Positions 7,001-16,337 of a stretch of 64,000 nucleotides of DNA are shown here, piece after piece; positions within the stretch are counted from its first letter, which is position 1; each line of letters opens with the position of its first letter. Position numbers and translations under genes: made by a program. This DNA comes from Bacteroidota bacterium. GTDB taxonomy: Bacteria; Bacteroidota; Ignavibacteria; Kryptoniales; JAKASW01. A model generated the notes under the pieces. That model was not told the DNA's origin. It was given only the letters and a program-made list of their open reading frames with translations, and did no database searches. The stretch spans positions 62,001 through 126,000 of the forward strand of contig JAKAGT010000002.1 in NCBI GenBank assembly GCA_021825585.1. The letters run 5' to 3'.

Positions 7001-9750
7001 CGAACCAACTCCATATTCAAATCCGCCATGACCGGCTCCAACCTCTCACCGAATAGCTGATACGCCTTCACCCTTCCTCCCTTGTCAAAGAACGGTGAAT
7101 TGTCAAAGTCGTCCATACTGATCACCGCCGATGTTGCAATGTGGTCTTTTATCATCTTAAGCCATGTCATCTCTTCAGGTTTGAACTCGCGCCCCTGCTC
7201 TTCCTGTTTTGATATCCAGGACTTGAACCTCTCTTCGACGATTTCAGGGAATGGTACCAGTACGTCACTCATGCCGACCGCATAACGGACAAGTGCAATC
7301 ATGTCCGTCATGAGCCTTGCAGGTCCGGCTCCACGGACTTTCGATTTCTCAAGTTGTTCGTAAGCGTTCCAGATCCCCTCTTCTGTAAGCCGGTATGGCG
7401 GCTTCTTTATGGCAGACGCGAGCTCCTCGATCATCTCGTAAGTAAGCTGCCTCTGTCCATACGGCTTCCCATAGATTACCCGTAGCGCGTCTATTTCATT
7501 TTTGTTTTCTTCGATGAACTTCCGGAACGTATCAACTGTGTTTTTCGCCTTCTCTTTTGCCTTTTCATCAAATCCAGTGAACACCACTTTGTCTTCGCTC
7601 ACTTTGTCGATGACCTGCTCGTTCCGCTTCTTAATATCGACGATAACTTCACGGAGCGCCGGATCATCGAACGGCATACAGGCTTGGGCAGCAAGGTCAT
7701 TCTTTGATGTTTTCAACTGTGCCTCAGATGGGCTGCCGGTCCTGAATTTGTCCTGTGCGTATTTAAGCTGTCGGTCCGGGTCGATCGAGTCGAGAAGTGA
7801 ATTCACAATCTGGCTAATGCTCCTCCCCCCCGACACCCTTTCTATCTGCTTTCTTTCCGCCTCGATTATTTCCCTATCCATCCTGGCAAGTCTTCCCGCA
7901 AGTGACGAAAGGGTGTCTTCGTCTCGTATACCAATAGCCACGGATTGTATCAACTTCTCGAAGGGGACCGTTCGCTTTCTTTCCAGCGGGCGGGTGTCTG
8001 TTTTGTCGGATTCACACACGCCAACCGCATCCACGATTATGAAGCCCGTCTTGTTCTTCGCGTCTGACGTTACCGCTTGAAAATCGTTTTCGTCGATGAC
8101 ACGCGATCCCCGCCCCTTCATCTGGTCAAAATACAGGAGAGATTTCACGTCTCTCATGAAGATCAGGCATTCCAGCGGGCGGATGTCCGTTCCAGTCGCT
8201 ATCATGTCCACCGTTACGGCAATACGAGGATAAAATGAATTGCGAAAGCTCTGTATCAGATCCTCCGGCTTTTCACCTGTCGTGCGATAAGTGATCTTTT
8301 TGCAAAAGTCGTTCCCCTTTCCAAATTCTTCTCTTACGATGTGAACGATGTCTTCCGCATGAGAATCGTCTTTCGCGAAAATCAACGTCTTTGGAACCTC
8401 TGTTCGTCCAGGAAAAATCTCCGTGAATAGGCGTTCTTTGAATGTCTTAATGACAGTCCTGATTTGGTCGGGAACTACAACGGCTCGATCAAGTTGGTTA
8501 GGGCTATATAAGAGATCGTTGTCAAGCTGCTCCCATCGGGTCTCACGCGTCTGTCTATCGCGCTTGTCGATGAAAAACCCTGCCTTTACCTTACCCCCTT
8601 TTTTGGTAATGTCAGTCTCGATCCGGTACACATCATATCCGACATTCACGCCATCGGCAACGGCACGCTCGTGGTTGTATTCCATCACGAGATTCTTGTC
8701 GAAGAAACCTATCGTCTGCTTGGACGGCGTAGCTGTAAGACCAATTAAGAAGCTGTCGAAATACTCAAGCACCTGTCGCCACAGATTATATATCGAGCGG
8801 TGGCATTCGTCCGTAATTATGAAATCAAATGTCTCAATGGGGATATCGGGATTATACTCTACTTCTTTCGGCTCGCCGTTCGAAATGGGCAGATCGAAAA
8901 GTGATGTTTCCTCGGCATCTTCGCTAAATTCCTTCTCTCCTTTCAACATCGAAAACAGACGCTGGATCGTCGTTATGCAGACACGACTCACCGGGTCAAT
9001 TGCATTTGTAGTGAGGTGCTGGATGTTGTAGAGTTCAGTGAATTTCCTCCCGTCATCCGGTGCGATATACTGTTCGAATTCCCGCTTAGTCTGCTTCCCC
9101 AGGTTGTTGCGATCTACAAGGAAAAGAATCCGCTTAGCATTTGCGAACTTGATAAGCCGGTATACAAAGCTCACGGCTGTATAAGTCTTTCCACTGCCCG
9201 ACGCCATCTGTATCAAAGCGCGTGGTCTGGCTTCTGCGAAGGACTGTTCGAGATTAGTAATCGCTTCGTACTGGCAATCCCGAAGACGGTCCTTAACAAG
9301 CTCCGGCATACTTCTCAGCCTTCCTCGAAGTGTGTCATTGTCCGCCAGGTAGTCAGCGAGAGTTTCAGGTTTGTGGAAGGCAAAAACCCGTCGCGAGCGG
9401 GCGTCCGGATCTCTCACATCCCGAAAGAAAGTCTCCTTGCCGGTGCTTTCATAACCGAAAGGTAAAGGAAGCTGCACGTGGGGGACGCTTTTGGCGAGGT
9501 CCTCCATATATCCTTGTGACTGTTCAGCTACGCCGCTAAGGGTGATTCCAACCGGCTTAGCCTCGATGACACCAACCGCTTTCCTGTCTACAAAGAGCAA
9601 ATAGTCTGCTGGTCCGCTATTCGTGGGAAATTCACGAACGGCCACGCCAATCGATGCTCCAAGGTTCAGCCTGCCGTAGTCCTGAACATTCCACCCCGCT
9701 TTCGCGAGTAAATCGTCGATTATTATCCGAGCTTGTTCTTCAGGCTTCAA
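6997..9750 (-). CDS. hsdR: Type I restriction endonuclease subunit HsdR (DEAD-box translocase/nuclease)
   Basis: The 917-residue protein has a PD-(D/E)xK nuclease domain at the N-terminus (GPADY with Asp49, then VIEAK with Glu63 and Lys65). A superfamily 2 helicase motor follows: Walker A ASGSGKT (183-189), DECH (314-317), GLTATPSKQT, and motif VI QMKGRGSRV. The C-terminal helical domain ends AYQLFGERLEPVMADLN. This is the EcoEI-type R subunit, which pumps DNA after HsdS-HsdM bind an unmethylated site and cuts at a distance. No key residue appears to be missing. The annotated start is TTG at 9750 with no clear ribosome binding site, and no in-frame ATG is seen just upstream, so the start is uncertain. 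It is the first gene of the defence operon. Confidence 0.95.
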   Translation of the reverse strand: MKPEEQARIIIDDLLAKAGWNVQDYGRLNLGASIGVAVREFPTNSGPADYLLFVDRKAVGVIEAKPVGITLSGVAEQSQGYMEDLAKSVPHVQLPLPFGYESTGKETFFRDVRDPDARSRRVFAFHKPETLADYLADNDTLRGRLRSMPELVKDRLRDCQYEAITNLEQSFAEARPRALIQMASGSGKTYTAVSFVYRLIKFANAKRILFLVDRNNLGKQTKREFEQYIAPDDGRKFTELYNIQHLTTNAIDPVSRVCITTIQRLFSMLKGEKEFSEDAEETSLFDLPISNGEPKEVEYNPDIPIETFDFIITDECHRSIYNLWRQVLEYFDSFLIGLTATPSKQTIGFFDKNLVMEYNHERAVADGVNVGYDVYRIETDITKKGGKVKAGFFIDKRDRQTRETRWEQLDNDLLYSPNQLDRAVVVPDQIRTVIKTFKERLFTEIFPGRTEVPKTLIFAKDDSHAEDIVHIVREEFGKGNDFCKKITYRTTGEKPEDLIQSFRNSFYPRIAVTVDMIATGTDIRPLECLIFMRDVKSLLYFDQMKGRGSRVIDENDFQAVTSDAKNKTGFIIVDAVGVCESDKTDTRPLERKRTVPFEKLIQSVAIGIRDEDTLSSLAGRLARMDREIIEAERKQIERVSGGRSISQIVNSLLDSIDPDRQLKYAQDKFRTGSPSEAQLKTSKNDLAAQACMPFDDPALREVIVDIKKRNEQVIDKVSEDKVVFTGFDEKAKEKAKNTVDTFRKFIEENKNEIDALRVIYGKPYGQRQLTYEMIEELASAIKKPPYRLTEEGIWNAYEQLEKSKVRGAGPARLMTDMIALVRYAVGMSDVLVPFPEIVEERFKSWISKQEEQGREFKPEEMTWLKMIKDHIATSAVISMDDFDNSPFFDKGGRVKAYQLFGERLEPVMADLNMELVR

Positions 9751-9877
9751 TATGCACGACAGAGGTTGTGGATGTTCCGTCTGTAGAGACTGCGGTCCAA
9801 GTTCCTTTGTTCCTCTACTTAGATTTATTCAAATTTGCCCACTGCAGAAGAAGAATGCAAGCTGTGGGGCAGTTCCT

Positions 9878-10333
9878 CTATTGAATTTTAGCCGTGTAAT
9901 CGTGCGAATTAAATGTATCTGCATCAAAGAATTGCTGAAGAAAAGGAATTACCTGGACCGTTGAATACAAGTTCTTCCAAAGGAAACGCTGACATTACCC
10001 ACCAATGCCGTAGGCACTAATCTTACCTGGATACTTTTTATCGGAAGATCCATATGTACCTAAGGGTTCATAATATGTCCACGTGATAGCTTCGACAATA
10101 ATGACATCTTTCCGCGTAAACTGATACCTGTAGTTCAATAGAAAAAAATATGGAGGATCTCCTGGCGCCAGATTGCCCAGTAGGAGAAGCGAGCTTCCAA
10201 TGGAGTGTCAATTATTAAGCTCCTGCTTTTCCATTTGAGCCGACACAGAATCCGTTTGGGCAAGAACTTGACTAAATACAGATGTAATAGAAAATATAAA
10301 AATTAATACTGATAAAGTTCTTTCCAATATCAT
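9878..10333 (-). pseudogene. Decayed outer-envelope protein gene with three in-frame stops
   Basis: An ATG at 10333 with an AAGGAG site 8 bases upstream opens MILERTLSVLIFIFSITSVFS, a good signal peptide, but TGA at 10210-10208 stops it after 41 codons. The same frame continues with natural-looking protein (HSIGSSLLLLGNLAPGDPPY, then YQFTRKDVIIVEAITWTYYE and YPGKISAYGIGG) to TAA at 9997, and resumes as CQRFLWKNLYSTVQVIPFLQ to TAG at 9880. Because one frame holds all the sense, the damage is by point mutation (for example CGA to TGA), not by frameshift. The protein looks like a small secreted or beta-barrel protein of unknown function. The remaining bases to 9751 (the hsdR leader) show nothing else. 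Confidence 0.72.
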
Positions 10334-10370
10334 TACACTTTCTCCTTCATTAGTTTAACTAATAATTTAC

Positions 10371-11372
10371 CTAGTAAGAGTTGAGAGTTGTTACTGCGCC
10401 ATTGCCATATGCCTTCAGCTCGCCTGAATATATGTTCTTGTTTTCGCTTACCATTTCGTACTTGGCGACGCCGCCCGGCACTTGAGGAGTACGGAATAAC
10501 CTCAAAGTCATCCCGGGGGATACTCCGAACTCGAGTTGGTCGCAGACGAAAGAGCCGGCCGGGACGGTCACGCTTACGCCCTTCTTCACGACAGAGCCTT
10601 CTATTGACTCAGGCGTCAACTTCATGGGTGAGGTGTACCAGCCTTCGGTGACGGGGACTTCATGCGGAGCTTCGTTGCCGAACCTCTGCCTCATTCGCCT
10701 CACAGACTCAAGCTTCCCGCTGAACAGTACCTCCATCAACATCGAGTCCTTCTCGGAAGACGCGAAGCTCACCTGCCACCACTCCGACCCGTTTGCGAGA
10801 CTGGTGAGAAATGCTTTTCTCGTCTCATATTGCTTCTCGCCGTCTGAGTTTATTTGCCACTCGGTATATTGCCCCGGAGTGTACGAAGCGAGATCGATGC
10901 TGTAACCGTACGCGTTGAACACATACTGAAAGAGTATGGGATAGAGTCTCGCTCCCATCATGGCAAATGCGTTGGAACCGCCGGAGACCGTGGCTCCTCC
11001 GCCACTCGACGCCGCTGGCGGGGCGTAATTTGCAGTGAGAGTCTTGCCGCCGTCGGATGGCATGGAGACGTTGTACGAAGCGATGATGTTATCCTGATAT
11101 CTGACGGTGATATAATATGGCCCTACGTCAGAGAAATTCAGCGATGCGATCCCCGACGAATCGACCGTGACCGTCTCACCGCTGCTGCATCTCACGACTG
11201 CTCCCACAAGAGGAGCTTTACTCGCCCCCCGCACTTCGACCTTTAACGAGAAGAGGTGAACACCAAGCTGGTTGTAGCCGAAGCAGCCTCCGACAACGAC
11301 TGATAACGTTGCTATGAGCAGCAACTCCCTGGTAAACCCGGTGCGGTGATGAGCATCCATAAACTTAAACAT
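10371..11372 (-). CDS. Lipoprotein with carboxypeptidase-regulatory-like N-terminal domain
   Basis: The start at 11372 is backed by a strong AAGGAGGAA site 7 bases upstream. The signal peptide ends in a lipobox (VVVGGC, Cys30), so the protein should be lipid-anchored in the envelope. Residues 40-115 resemble an Ig-like/carboxypeptidase regulatory fold (APLVGAVVRCSSGETVTVDS, GIASLNFSDVGPYYITVRY). A Gly/Ser-rich linker follows (120-135), then a domain of about 190 residues with no recognised family. It is transcribed with the beta-barrel gene just upstream (gap 18 bases). Function unknown. Confidence 0.75.
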   Translation of the reverse strand: MFKFMDAHHRTGFTRELLLIATLSVVVGGCFGYNQLGVHLFSLKVEVRGASKAPLVGAVVRCSSGETVTVDSSGIASLNFSDVGPYYITVRYQDNIIASYNVSMPSDGGKTLTANYAPPAASSGGGATVSGGSNAFAMMGARLYPILFQYVFNAYGYSIDLASYTPGQYTEWQINSDGEKQYETRKAFLTSLANGSEWWQVSFASSEKDSMLMEVLFSGKLESVRRMRQRFGNEAPHEVPVTEGWYTSPMKLTPESIEGSVVKKGVSVTVPAGSFVCDQLEFGVSPGMTLRLFRTPQVPGGVAKYEMVSENKNIYSGELKAYGNGAVTTLNSY

Positions 11373-11390
11373 CTCAATTTCCTCCTTGGA

Positions 11391-11933
11391 TTAAAACTTA
11401 TAATCCACGCCGACAGCCAGGATATAGAACCCGAATCCGACTCGCGCCTGGGCGGCCCAGTTATCGTTGAAGAAATACCTGACACCCGCGCTCCCGCCAA
11501 GTGTAAAGCCGCCTGCGCTCGGACTGTAAGCCCCGAGATAGGCATGATTCCATTTCCAACTCGCCACTTCGTATCCGAGTACCAGGCCGGCAAACGGATC
11601 CCACTTCTTGTCGCTGAGCACAAAGTGGTACATTCCGGATACACCAAAATCAATGTAGGTCCATGACCCTGCATCTGCGAAATAATCTTCGCTGTAAGAA
11701 AAGTAATCGAACAATCCGCCGATGCCGATAATGCCTGGGCCGACTTCTCCTACTTTTGTTATGCCGCGCTCATAATCGAGTCCAAGTGTTAGTGCACTTC
11801 CGACACCGCTCAGGCCGATGTGCGCGCCTGCGTAGTTCCTGCCGTAGTCAAATTGCGCGGCCGCCGGGCGGGCAGCGAATGTGACCGCGAAAAGCGAAGC
11901 CGCGAGAAACGTGACAAATAGTTTCCTTCCCAT
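11391..11933 (-). CDS. Small outer-membrane beta-barrel protein
   Basis: The start at 11933 is chosen over the longer open frame because AAAGGAGAAAGATC directly precedes it and the product then begins with a clean signal peptide (MGRKLFVTFLAASLFAVTFA, cut near AAAQ). The mature part of about 155 residues alternates hydrophobic and polar residues in strands (GAHIGLSGVGSALTLGLDYE, GVSGMYHFVLSDKKWDPFAG, AGVRYFFNDNWAAQARVGFG) and ends VGVDYKF with a C-terminal aromatic. This is the pattern of an 8-stranded OmpA/OmpX-like barrel. No enzymatic motif is visible. Confidence 0.8.
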   Translation of the reverse strand: MGRKLFVTFLAASLFAVTFAARPAAAQFDYGRNYAGAHIGLSGVGSALTLGLDYERGITKVGEVGPGIIGIGGLFDYFSYSEDYFADAGSWTYIDFGVSGMYHFVLSDKKWDPFAGLVLGYEVASWKWNHAYLGAYSPSAGGFTLGGSAGVRYFFNDNWAAQARVGFGFYILAVGVDYKF

Positions 11934-11973
11934 GATCTTTCTCCTTTTTTTGTTTCTGCAAATGGTTTCTAAT

Positions 11974-12207
11974 TCAGTTCCCGAATATGACGTTGATGTT
12001 GTCGATTTCCATCGGTATATAGTCGCAATAGTAATCCCATGTGCCACCATAATCGCCGTAGGTGGTAACATACACATGCAGCTGACCCTGTCCCGCGTTG
12101 ACCGAGTTCATGTGCAGGAGATGAGAATAAGGATTCAGGCTGTTTATGTCCCCGCCGTCGTACCAATCATGAACTCCTGCTCCGGTCTTCGGATCGCAAT
12201 AAGTACA
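11974..12207 (-). pseudogene. Orphan 3' end of a secreted protein gene
   Basis: An open frame of 77 sense codons runs from just after a stop at 12210-12208 to TGA at 11976-11974. It reads like real protein: YCDPKTGAGVHDWYDGGDIN, then HLLHMNSVNAGQGQLHVYV and IPMEIDNINVIFGN. No start codon or ribosome binding site precedes the coherent part. It looks like the remnant of a gene whose 5' part has been deleted. Family not recognised. Confidence 0.5.
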
Positions 12208-12227
12208 TTATTCTGATTATTCACGGC

Positions 12228-14030
12228 TCACTCCGTTATTGGTGTAAATGTCCAGGTGGCGGTGCCGCCATATGCAGGCATGAGGCAGTCCATATTGAAT
12301 GTCCCGTCAAGCGTGAACAGATCGGGGATCGGCACGTCGTAAGGTGTATAGGGTGACAAATGGGCTAATGTTTCATAATTGACCGGGATGGCCCATTTCG
12401 AACCGTTGGCGGCGGAGAAAGTCCACACCTCGGAATATCCCCAGCGGACTGCCGGGCTCGGGATTTTCAGGACTTTAAACCCATACTCTTCATTTACTGC
12501 CTTTGATGGGGAATCATCGGAAAGCGTGTAGACGCTTCCGCCGAAGTTGAAGGATGTCGGCGAAATCGTAGCGGTCCCGGTCAGGGTATAGTTCGTTTCA
12601 TCCGCACCATCATCTTTCATGTCGAGGTGCGCGTCATCGATAGTGATGGTGAACGGCCCCAATCCTCCGAATGTCCAGGTGATCTTGATCTTCCCCTGGA
12701 ACTTGTTTGAATATTTGTAGTAGCCGACGTTTCCGTCACACTTCGCCCGAACGGGGGACCAGTGATTTTTTTCCAGAATATCTTTTTCCCATTTTGCCCT
12801 GCCTTCAAGCTTATTACGGGTACTAAATGAATACGTGCCGTTCTCAAAAGAGATGTGCGATATTTCAAATCCTCGTGCTTCAAATAGTGATTGTGCTGAT
12901 CTGCCCAATTTCAAATCCGCAGTGAAATGCAGTTCTTTTTCACCAGCAATAGGCTTATCAGGATCGCTATACGGATCATCAAGTACAGACCCGTCCGGTG
13001 CATGAACGCCGTCATCGGATTTGAGTCCATAGGCATAAAGGACTGGAAGTCCATCCTTTGAGTAGAGTATCAGATTTAGGTAAAACTTATTTGCTGCATT
13101 CGAACCTACTTTTAGCTTTGTCGTTTTTCCACTCGCATCCTGCGTCCGTTCAACCCAGTACTGTGAATTATCATTTGGGTTGTTGCCTGTAACACAGGTT
13201 GCCGTGGAAGAAAATCCCAGATCCGCAAGTAATTCGTGAGTGCTTGGTTCACCGATAGAAACCTGCCCGACAAAAAGCGGTCCCCCGATAGTAACAGACC
13301 CGATGGTATAGGTTGTGTCCGGGATATTTGAATACGTTTGCCAATATACTCCTGGGGGAAAGGATGACTCATCAGACTTTATAGGCGGCAAATATGACCC
13401 CTGGAAATTACCGGTTCCATCCGGCGAGACCGTAGCGGAATTACCTTCACCGCCCACTCTTTTGCCTAATGATTTTTCGGGAACGTCCAGCACAACAGAA
13501 CCGATAAGACTTTTCGCGCCGGATGCCAGGATTTTATAGAAGCTGACCTTCGCTCCTCTTGTAATTGTGGAATTCGATAACACAATTCTTAGAGCAGCCC
13601 CGCTATTCGGCATCGCGGACTGAGTATCCCCCGTTTTCCTCTGGAATACAAGATCCGAATTGACTCCATCGATTTTTCCTGTAATAGAGAATGCAGCCAC
13701 AAGGAGCGAATCCGCCGCATGCTGCGCTGCAGATATCTTCTGAACGTTCAGAGTGATCTCGACTTTACTCCCCGGGGAAATTGGAGAATATGCGCCACTC
13801 TCATCTTTCAGTATTGTTGTACCAGCTTCTATGGAGAGGGTATCCCCCGAGCCGCTCGCGACGAAAAAAGGCGACGCAACCCGGCTGTTGGTATCCAAAG
13901 CGATAACCGCCATCTGGCTGGCCTGTTGGCCGGTATCTCTGTTGACGTTGGTTGGAGAGCTGCAATTGCCCATCAGCATCGCGACAAGAATAGTCGCCCA
14001 AACCGAAAGGTATCGTGACTTTGGTTTCAT
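12228..14030 (-). CDS. Large putative lipoprotein of unknown function
   Basis: The start at 14030 has CAGGAG upstream and gives a lipoprotein signal (MKPKSRYLSVWATILVAMLM, lipobox MGNC), so this start is preferred over the frame's first codon at 14192. The mature protein of about 575 residues is rich in Thr, Ser and Gly. It has a first domain with an Ig-like look (SGDTLSIEAGTTILKDESGA, VEITLNVQKISAAQH) and a C-terminal half with short repeated beta motifs (FTITIDDAHLDMKDDG, TNYTLTGTATISPTSFNFGG). No catalytic motif is seen. It lies downstream of the T9SS beta-propeller gene and upstream of the small barrel, and all are probably envelope components. Confidence 0.7.
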   Translation of the reverse strand: MKPKSRYLSVWATILVAMLMGNCSSPTNVNRDTGQQASQMAVIALDTNSRVASPFFVASGSGDTLSIEAGTTILKDESGAYSPISPGSKVEITLNVQKISAAQHAADSLLVAAFSITGKIDGVNSDLVFQRKTGDTQSAMPNSGAALRIVLSNSTITRGAKVSFYKILASGAKSLIGSVVLDVPEKSLGKRVGGEGNSATVSPDGTGNFQGSYLPPIKSDESSFPPGVYWQTYSNIPDTTYTIGSVTIGGPLFVGQVSIGEPSTHELLADLGFSSTATCVTGNNPNDNSQYWVERTQDASGKTTKLKVGSNAANKFYLNLILYSKDGLPVLYAYGLKSDDGVHAPDGSVLDDPYSDPDKPIAGEKELHFTADLKLGRSAQSLFEARGFEISHISFENGTYSFSTRNKLEGRAKWEKDILEKNHWSPVRAKCDGNVGYYKYSNKFQGKIKITWTFGGLGPFTITIDDAHLDMKDDGADETNYTLTGTATISPTSFNFGGSVYTLSDDSPSKAVNEEYGFKVLKIPSPAVRWGYSEVWTFSAANGSKWAIPVNYETLAHLSPYTPYDVPIPDLFTLDGTFNMDCLMPAYGGTATWTFTPITE

Positions 14031-14197
14031 AAACGCGCTCCTGTGTCCAGTATTCCTTCTCTTTAGTTGCCAGATGAAATGTCGCTTCCACTGTTGTTCC
14101 ATCGGTATTTTGGTTCCACGTTTCCCGTTCATTTCCGGTGGAGCCTTGCGAGGGCAGACGGTCTGGGATGCGTCACCCTCGCAAGTCTGCATCGGTG

Positions 14198-16288
14198 TTA
14201 CTTCATCAGAACCAGTTTCCTCGTTATCGAATAGTGACCCGCCGTGAGACGGTAGAAATACACTCCGCTCGAAAGGCCGCTGCCGTCAAATCGCACGCTG
14301 TGTGTGCCGGCGCTCTGACGCTCGTTCACAAGTGTCTTCACTTCCCTCCCAAGAACATCGTAAATCTTCAATGTCACGTGACTGTTCATTGGTAATTGAT
14401 AATTGATCATTGTTGCCGGGTTGAACGGATTCGGATAATTCTGCGAAAGCACGAATGCTGTCGGTACATTGTCGGTCCTGTTATTCGTGCCCGTCAGAAT
14501 GTCGGATATCGGCCTCTCCCAGACAGTGTTGAACATTGTTGCCGCAAACAGTTTACCGTTACTCGCGGCAAAAGAAGTGACGTAATTCCCCGGTAGCCCT
14601 GTTGACCTCCAGCTTGAATCGCTGTTTGCAAGTACATAGGTCTCGTCACCCCACGTGCCCGCAAAAACGTTTGTGTCAACAACACAGAGTGAGGTAATAT
14701 TCTTAACAAGTTTCGTGTGTGTCCAACTCGCCCCGTTATCACTGGATCGGAATACACCTTGATCATATAATCCCGCAAACAGTTCCGTACGCCTGGCGGC
14801 GAGCGCGTAAACCAATTGTCCTGTCAAGCCGTTGCTGACTCTTGTCCAGCTCGTGCCGTTATTGCTCGACATGTACACTCCATGTCCTGTTCCAGCGAAA
14901 AGGTTCGAGCCGACAACGGCAAGTGAAGTGACATAAGTATTTGTGTCTGCAACAGTCGGCAACCCAGCGCTCACACGTGTCCAGCTTGCACCATTGTCTT
15001 TTGATAGATAAACACCGCCGGCAACTCCAGCTAAGTTGGGCTGTGTTGCTGCAAAGACGTATGTGCTGATAAATGCAAACGAGGAAATCCTTGCCCCCTG
15101 TTCGATTTGTACCCCCGAAGTCCAACCATTGCCTCCATCCGACGAAACGTAAGCGTAGCCGTTGACGTCCCCTGCAAATGCATACGTGCTGCTTCTGTAA
15201 GCCACGGTATTCAAATCGGCCCATTCATAGGCACCTACTCGCCTCCGGGTCCAATTCGCTCCATCATCCGTCGAACGAAACATTCCGCCGCTTCCCGCTG
15301 CGAGCAAGTTTCCACCTGCCGCTGCAACGCCGTTCATGCAGTAATTTGAAAGACCCCACGTCACGTGTGTCCACTTCGCACCGCCGTCGGGCGAAACATA
15401 GATGCCGCTGTCACGAGTCCCAGCGACAAGGTTAGGGCCTATCATCGCCAATGCGTTGACGTGGTATGGGCAGTCATCACCTGAAAGCTCGGTCCAGTTT
15501 GCGCCCGCATCCGAGGTGACGTATATCCAGGTTGTCCCAGCATAGACCTTCGATCCGCTGAACACCCAATCACGTATATACGAGGGGTACCCGGTCCCCT
15601 TGCCGCCAAATTGAAGCCATCCATCACCGTTGTTGGGTGAGGTATATCCAGGATTTCCCCAGAGTCCGGCAAAGAGGTCAGTGCCGTTGGATGCCAGTGA
15701 AATTACTTCGGTGCTGGGGAGTCCGGCACTGACTTTAGTCCAGTTGCTTCCATTGTCGGTGCTCATGAAAACTCCGCTCCCCGTTCCGGCGAAAATATTT
15801 GATCCGATTGCAGTAATGGCATCGACGTGGTGATCTGTCAACCCGTTATTCACCTGTGTCCAGGTAGCGCCATTATCAGTTGAAAGAAATACCCCATGAT
15901 AGTAACTCCCGACGAAAACGTTGTTTCCAACAACCGTGATGCAATTTAAGTAAATGTCGTTCGCCGATGTTTTTTCCCAGATAAGCCCGTTAACGTCTCG
16001 TGAGTAAAGCGTATCGTTCCGCGAGGCAGCGAAGACCTTACTGCCATTAGCCGCCACAGCTCTAACATCGCCCTTCATGAACCCCCAGTTTGAGTGGGTC
16101 CAGTTGAATCCGAAATCTGTCGATACAAAGACTCCACCATATGCCGCCGCATAGAGTGTGTTCCCGCTGACCGCCAAGTCGGTGACTGTGGCTCCTCTCG
16201 GACCGATCTGCGCCCACTGCGCATTCGCGTTGTGGCAGCTCAGGGCAAACGACAGGCCCATTATCAGCAAAGTCGATACCCTCTTCAT
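14198..16288 (-). CDS. Secreted beta-propeller protein with T9SS C-terminal sorting domain
   Basis: The start at 16288 is preceded by AAAAGGAGCC and gives MKRVSTLLIMGLSFALSCHN with a cleavage site near NANAQ. From residue 25 to about 600 there are about 12 BNR/sortilin-like blades with the repeated pattern Gly-x-Phe/Val-x-Ser-x-Asp-x-Gly-x-x-Trp-Thr (for example GVFLSTDNGATWTQVNNGL). The last 90 residues are a type A sorting domain (FVLSQNYPNPFNPATMINYQ, then DVLGREVKTLVNE and GVYFYRLTAGHYSITRKLVL), so the protein should be exported by the type IX system and placed on the cell surface. The ligand is unknown. Confidence 0.88.
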   Translation of the reverse strand: MKRVSTLLIMGLSFALSCHNANAQWAQIGPRGATVTDLAVSGNTLYAAAYGGVFVSTDFGFNWTHSNWGFMKGDVRAVAANGSKVFAASRNDTLYSRDVNGLIWEKTSANDIYLNCITVVGNNVFVGSYYHGVFLSTDNGATWTQVNNGLTDHHVDAITAIGSNIFAGTGSGVFMSTDNGSNWTKVSAGLPSTEVISLASNGTDLFAGLWGNPGYTSPNNGDGWLQFGGKGTGYPSYIRDWVFSGSKVYAGTTWIYVTSDAGANWTELSGDDCPYHVNALAMIGPNLVAGTRDSGIYVSPDGGAKWTHVTWGLSNYCMNGVAAAGGNLLAAGSGGMFRSTDDGANWTRRRVGAYEWADLNTVAYRSSTYAFAGDVNGYAYVSSDGGNGWTSGVQIEQGARISSFAFISTYVFAATQPNLAGVAGGVYLSKDNGASWTRVSAGLPTVADTNTYVTSLAVVGSNLFAGTGHGVYMSSNNGTSWTRVSNGLTGQLVYALAARRTELFAGLYDQGVFRSSDNGASWTHTKLVKNITSLCVVDTNVFAGTWGDETYVLANSDSSWRSTGLPGNYVTSFAASNGKLFAATMFNTVWERPISDILTGTNNRTDNVPTAFVLSQNYPNPFNPATMINYQLPMNSHVTLKIYDVLGREVKTLVNERQSAGTHSVRFDGSGLSSGVYFYRLTAGHYSITRKLVLMK

Positions 16289-16337
16289 TTTTGGCTCCTT
16301 TTCATTTGTTTGTTTTTTATTTTTCCCGCATAAGATT

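Noticed and set aside
9750-9750. An upstream ATG start for hsdR
   Set aside because: The in-frame codons upstream of TTG at 9750 to about 9800 contain no ATG or GTG, so the start remains uncertain.
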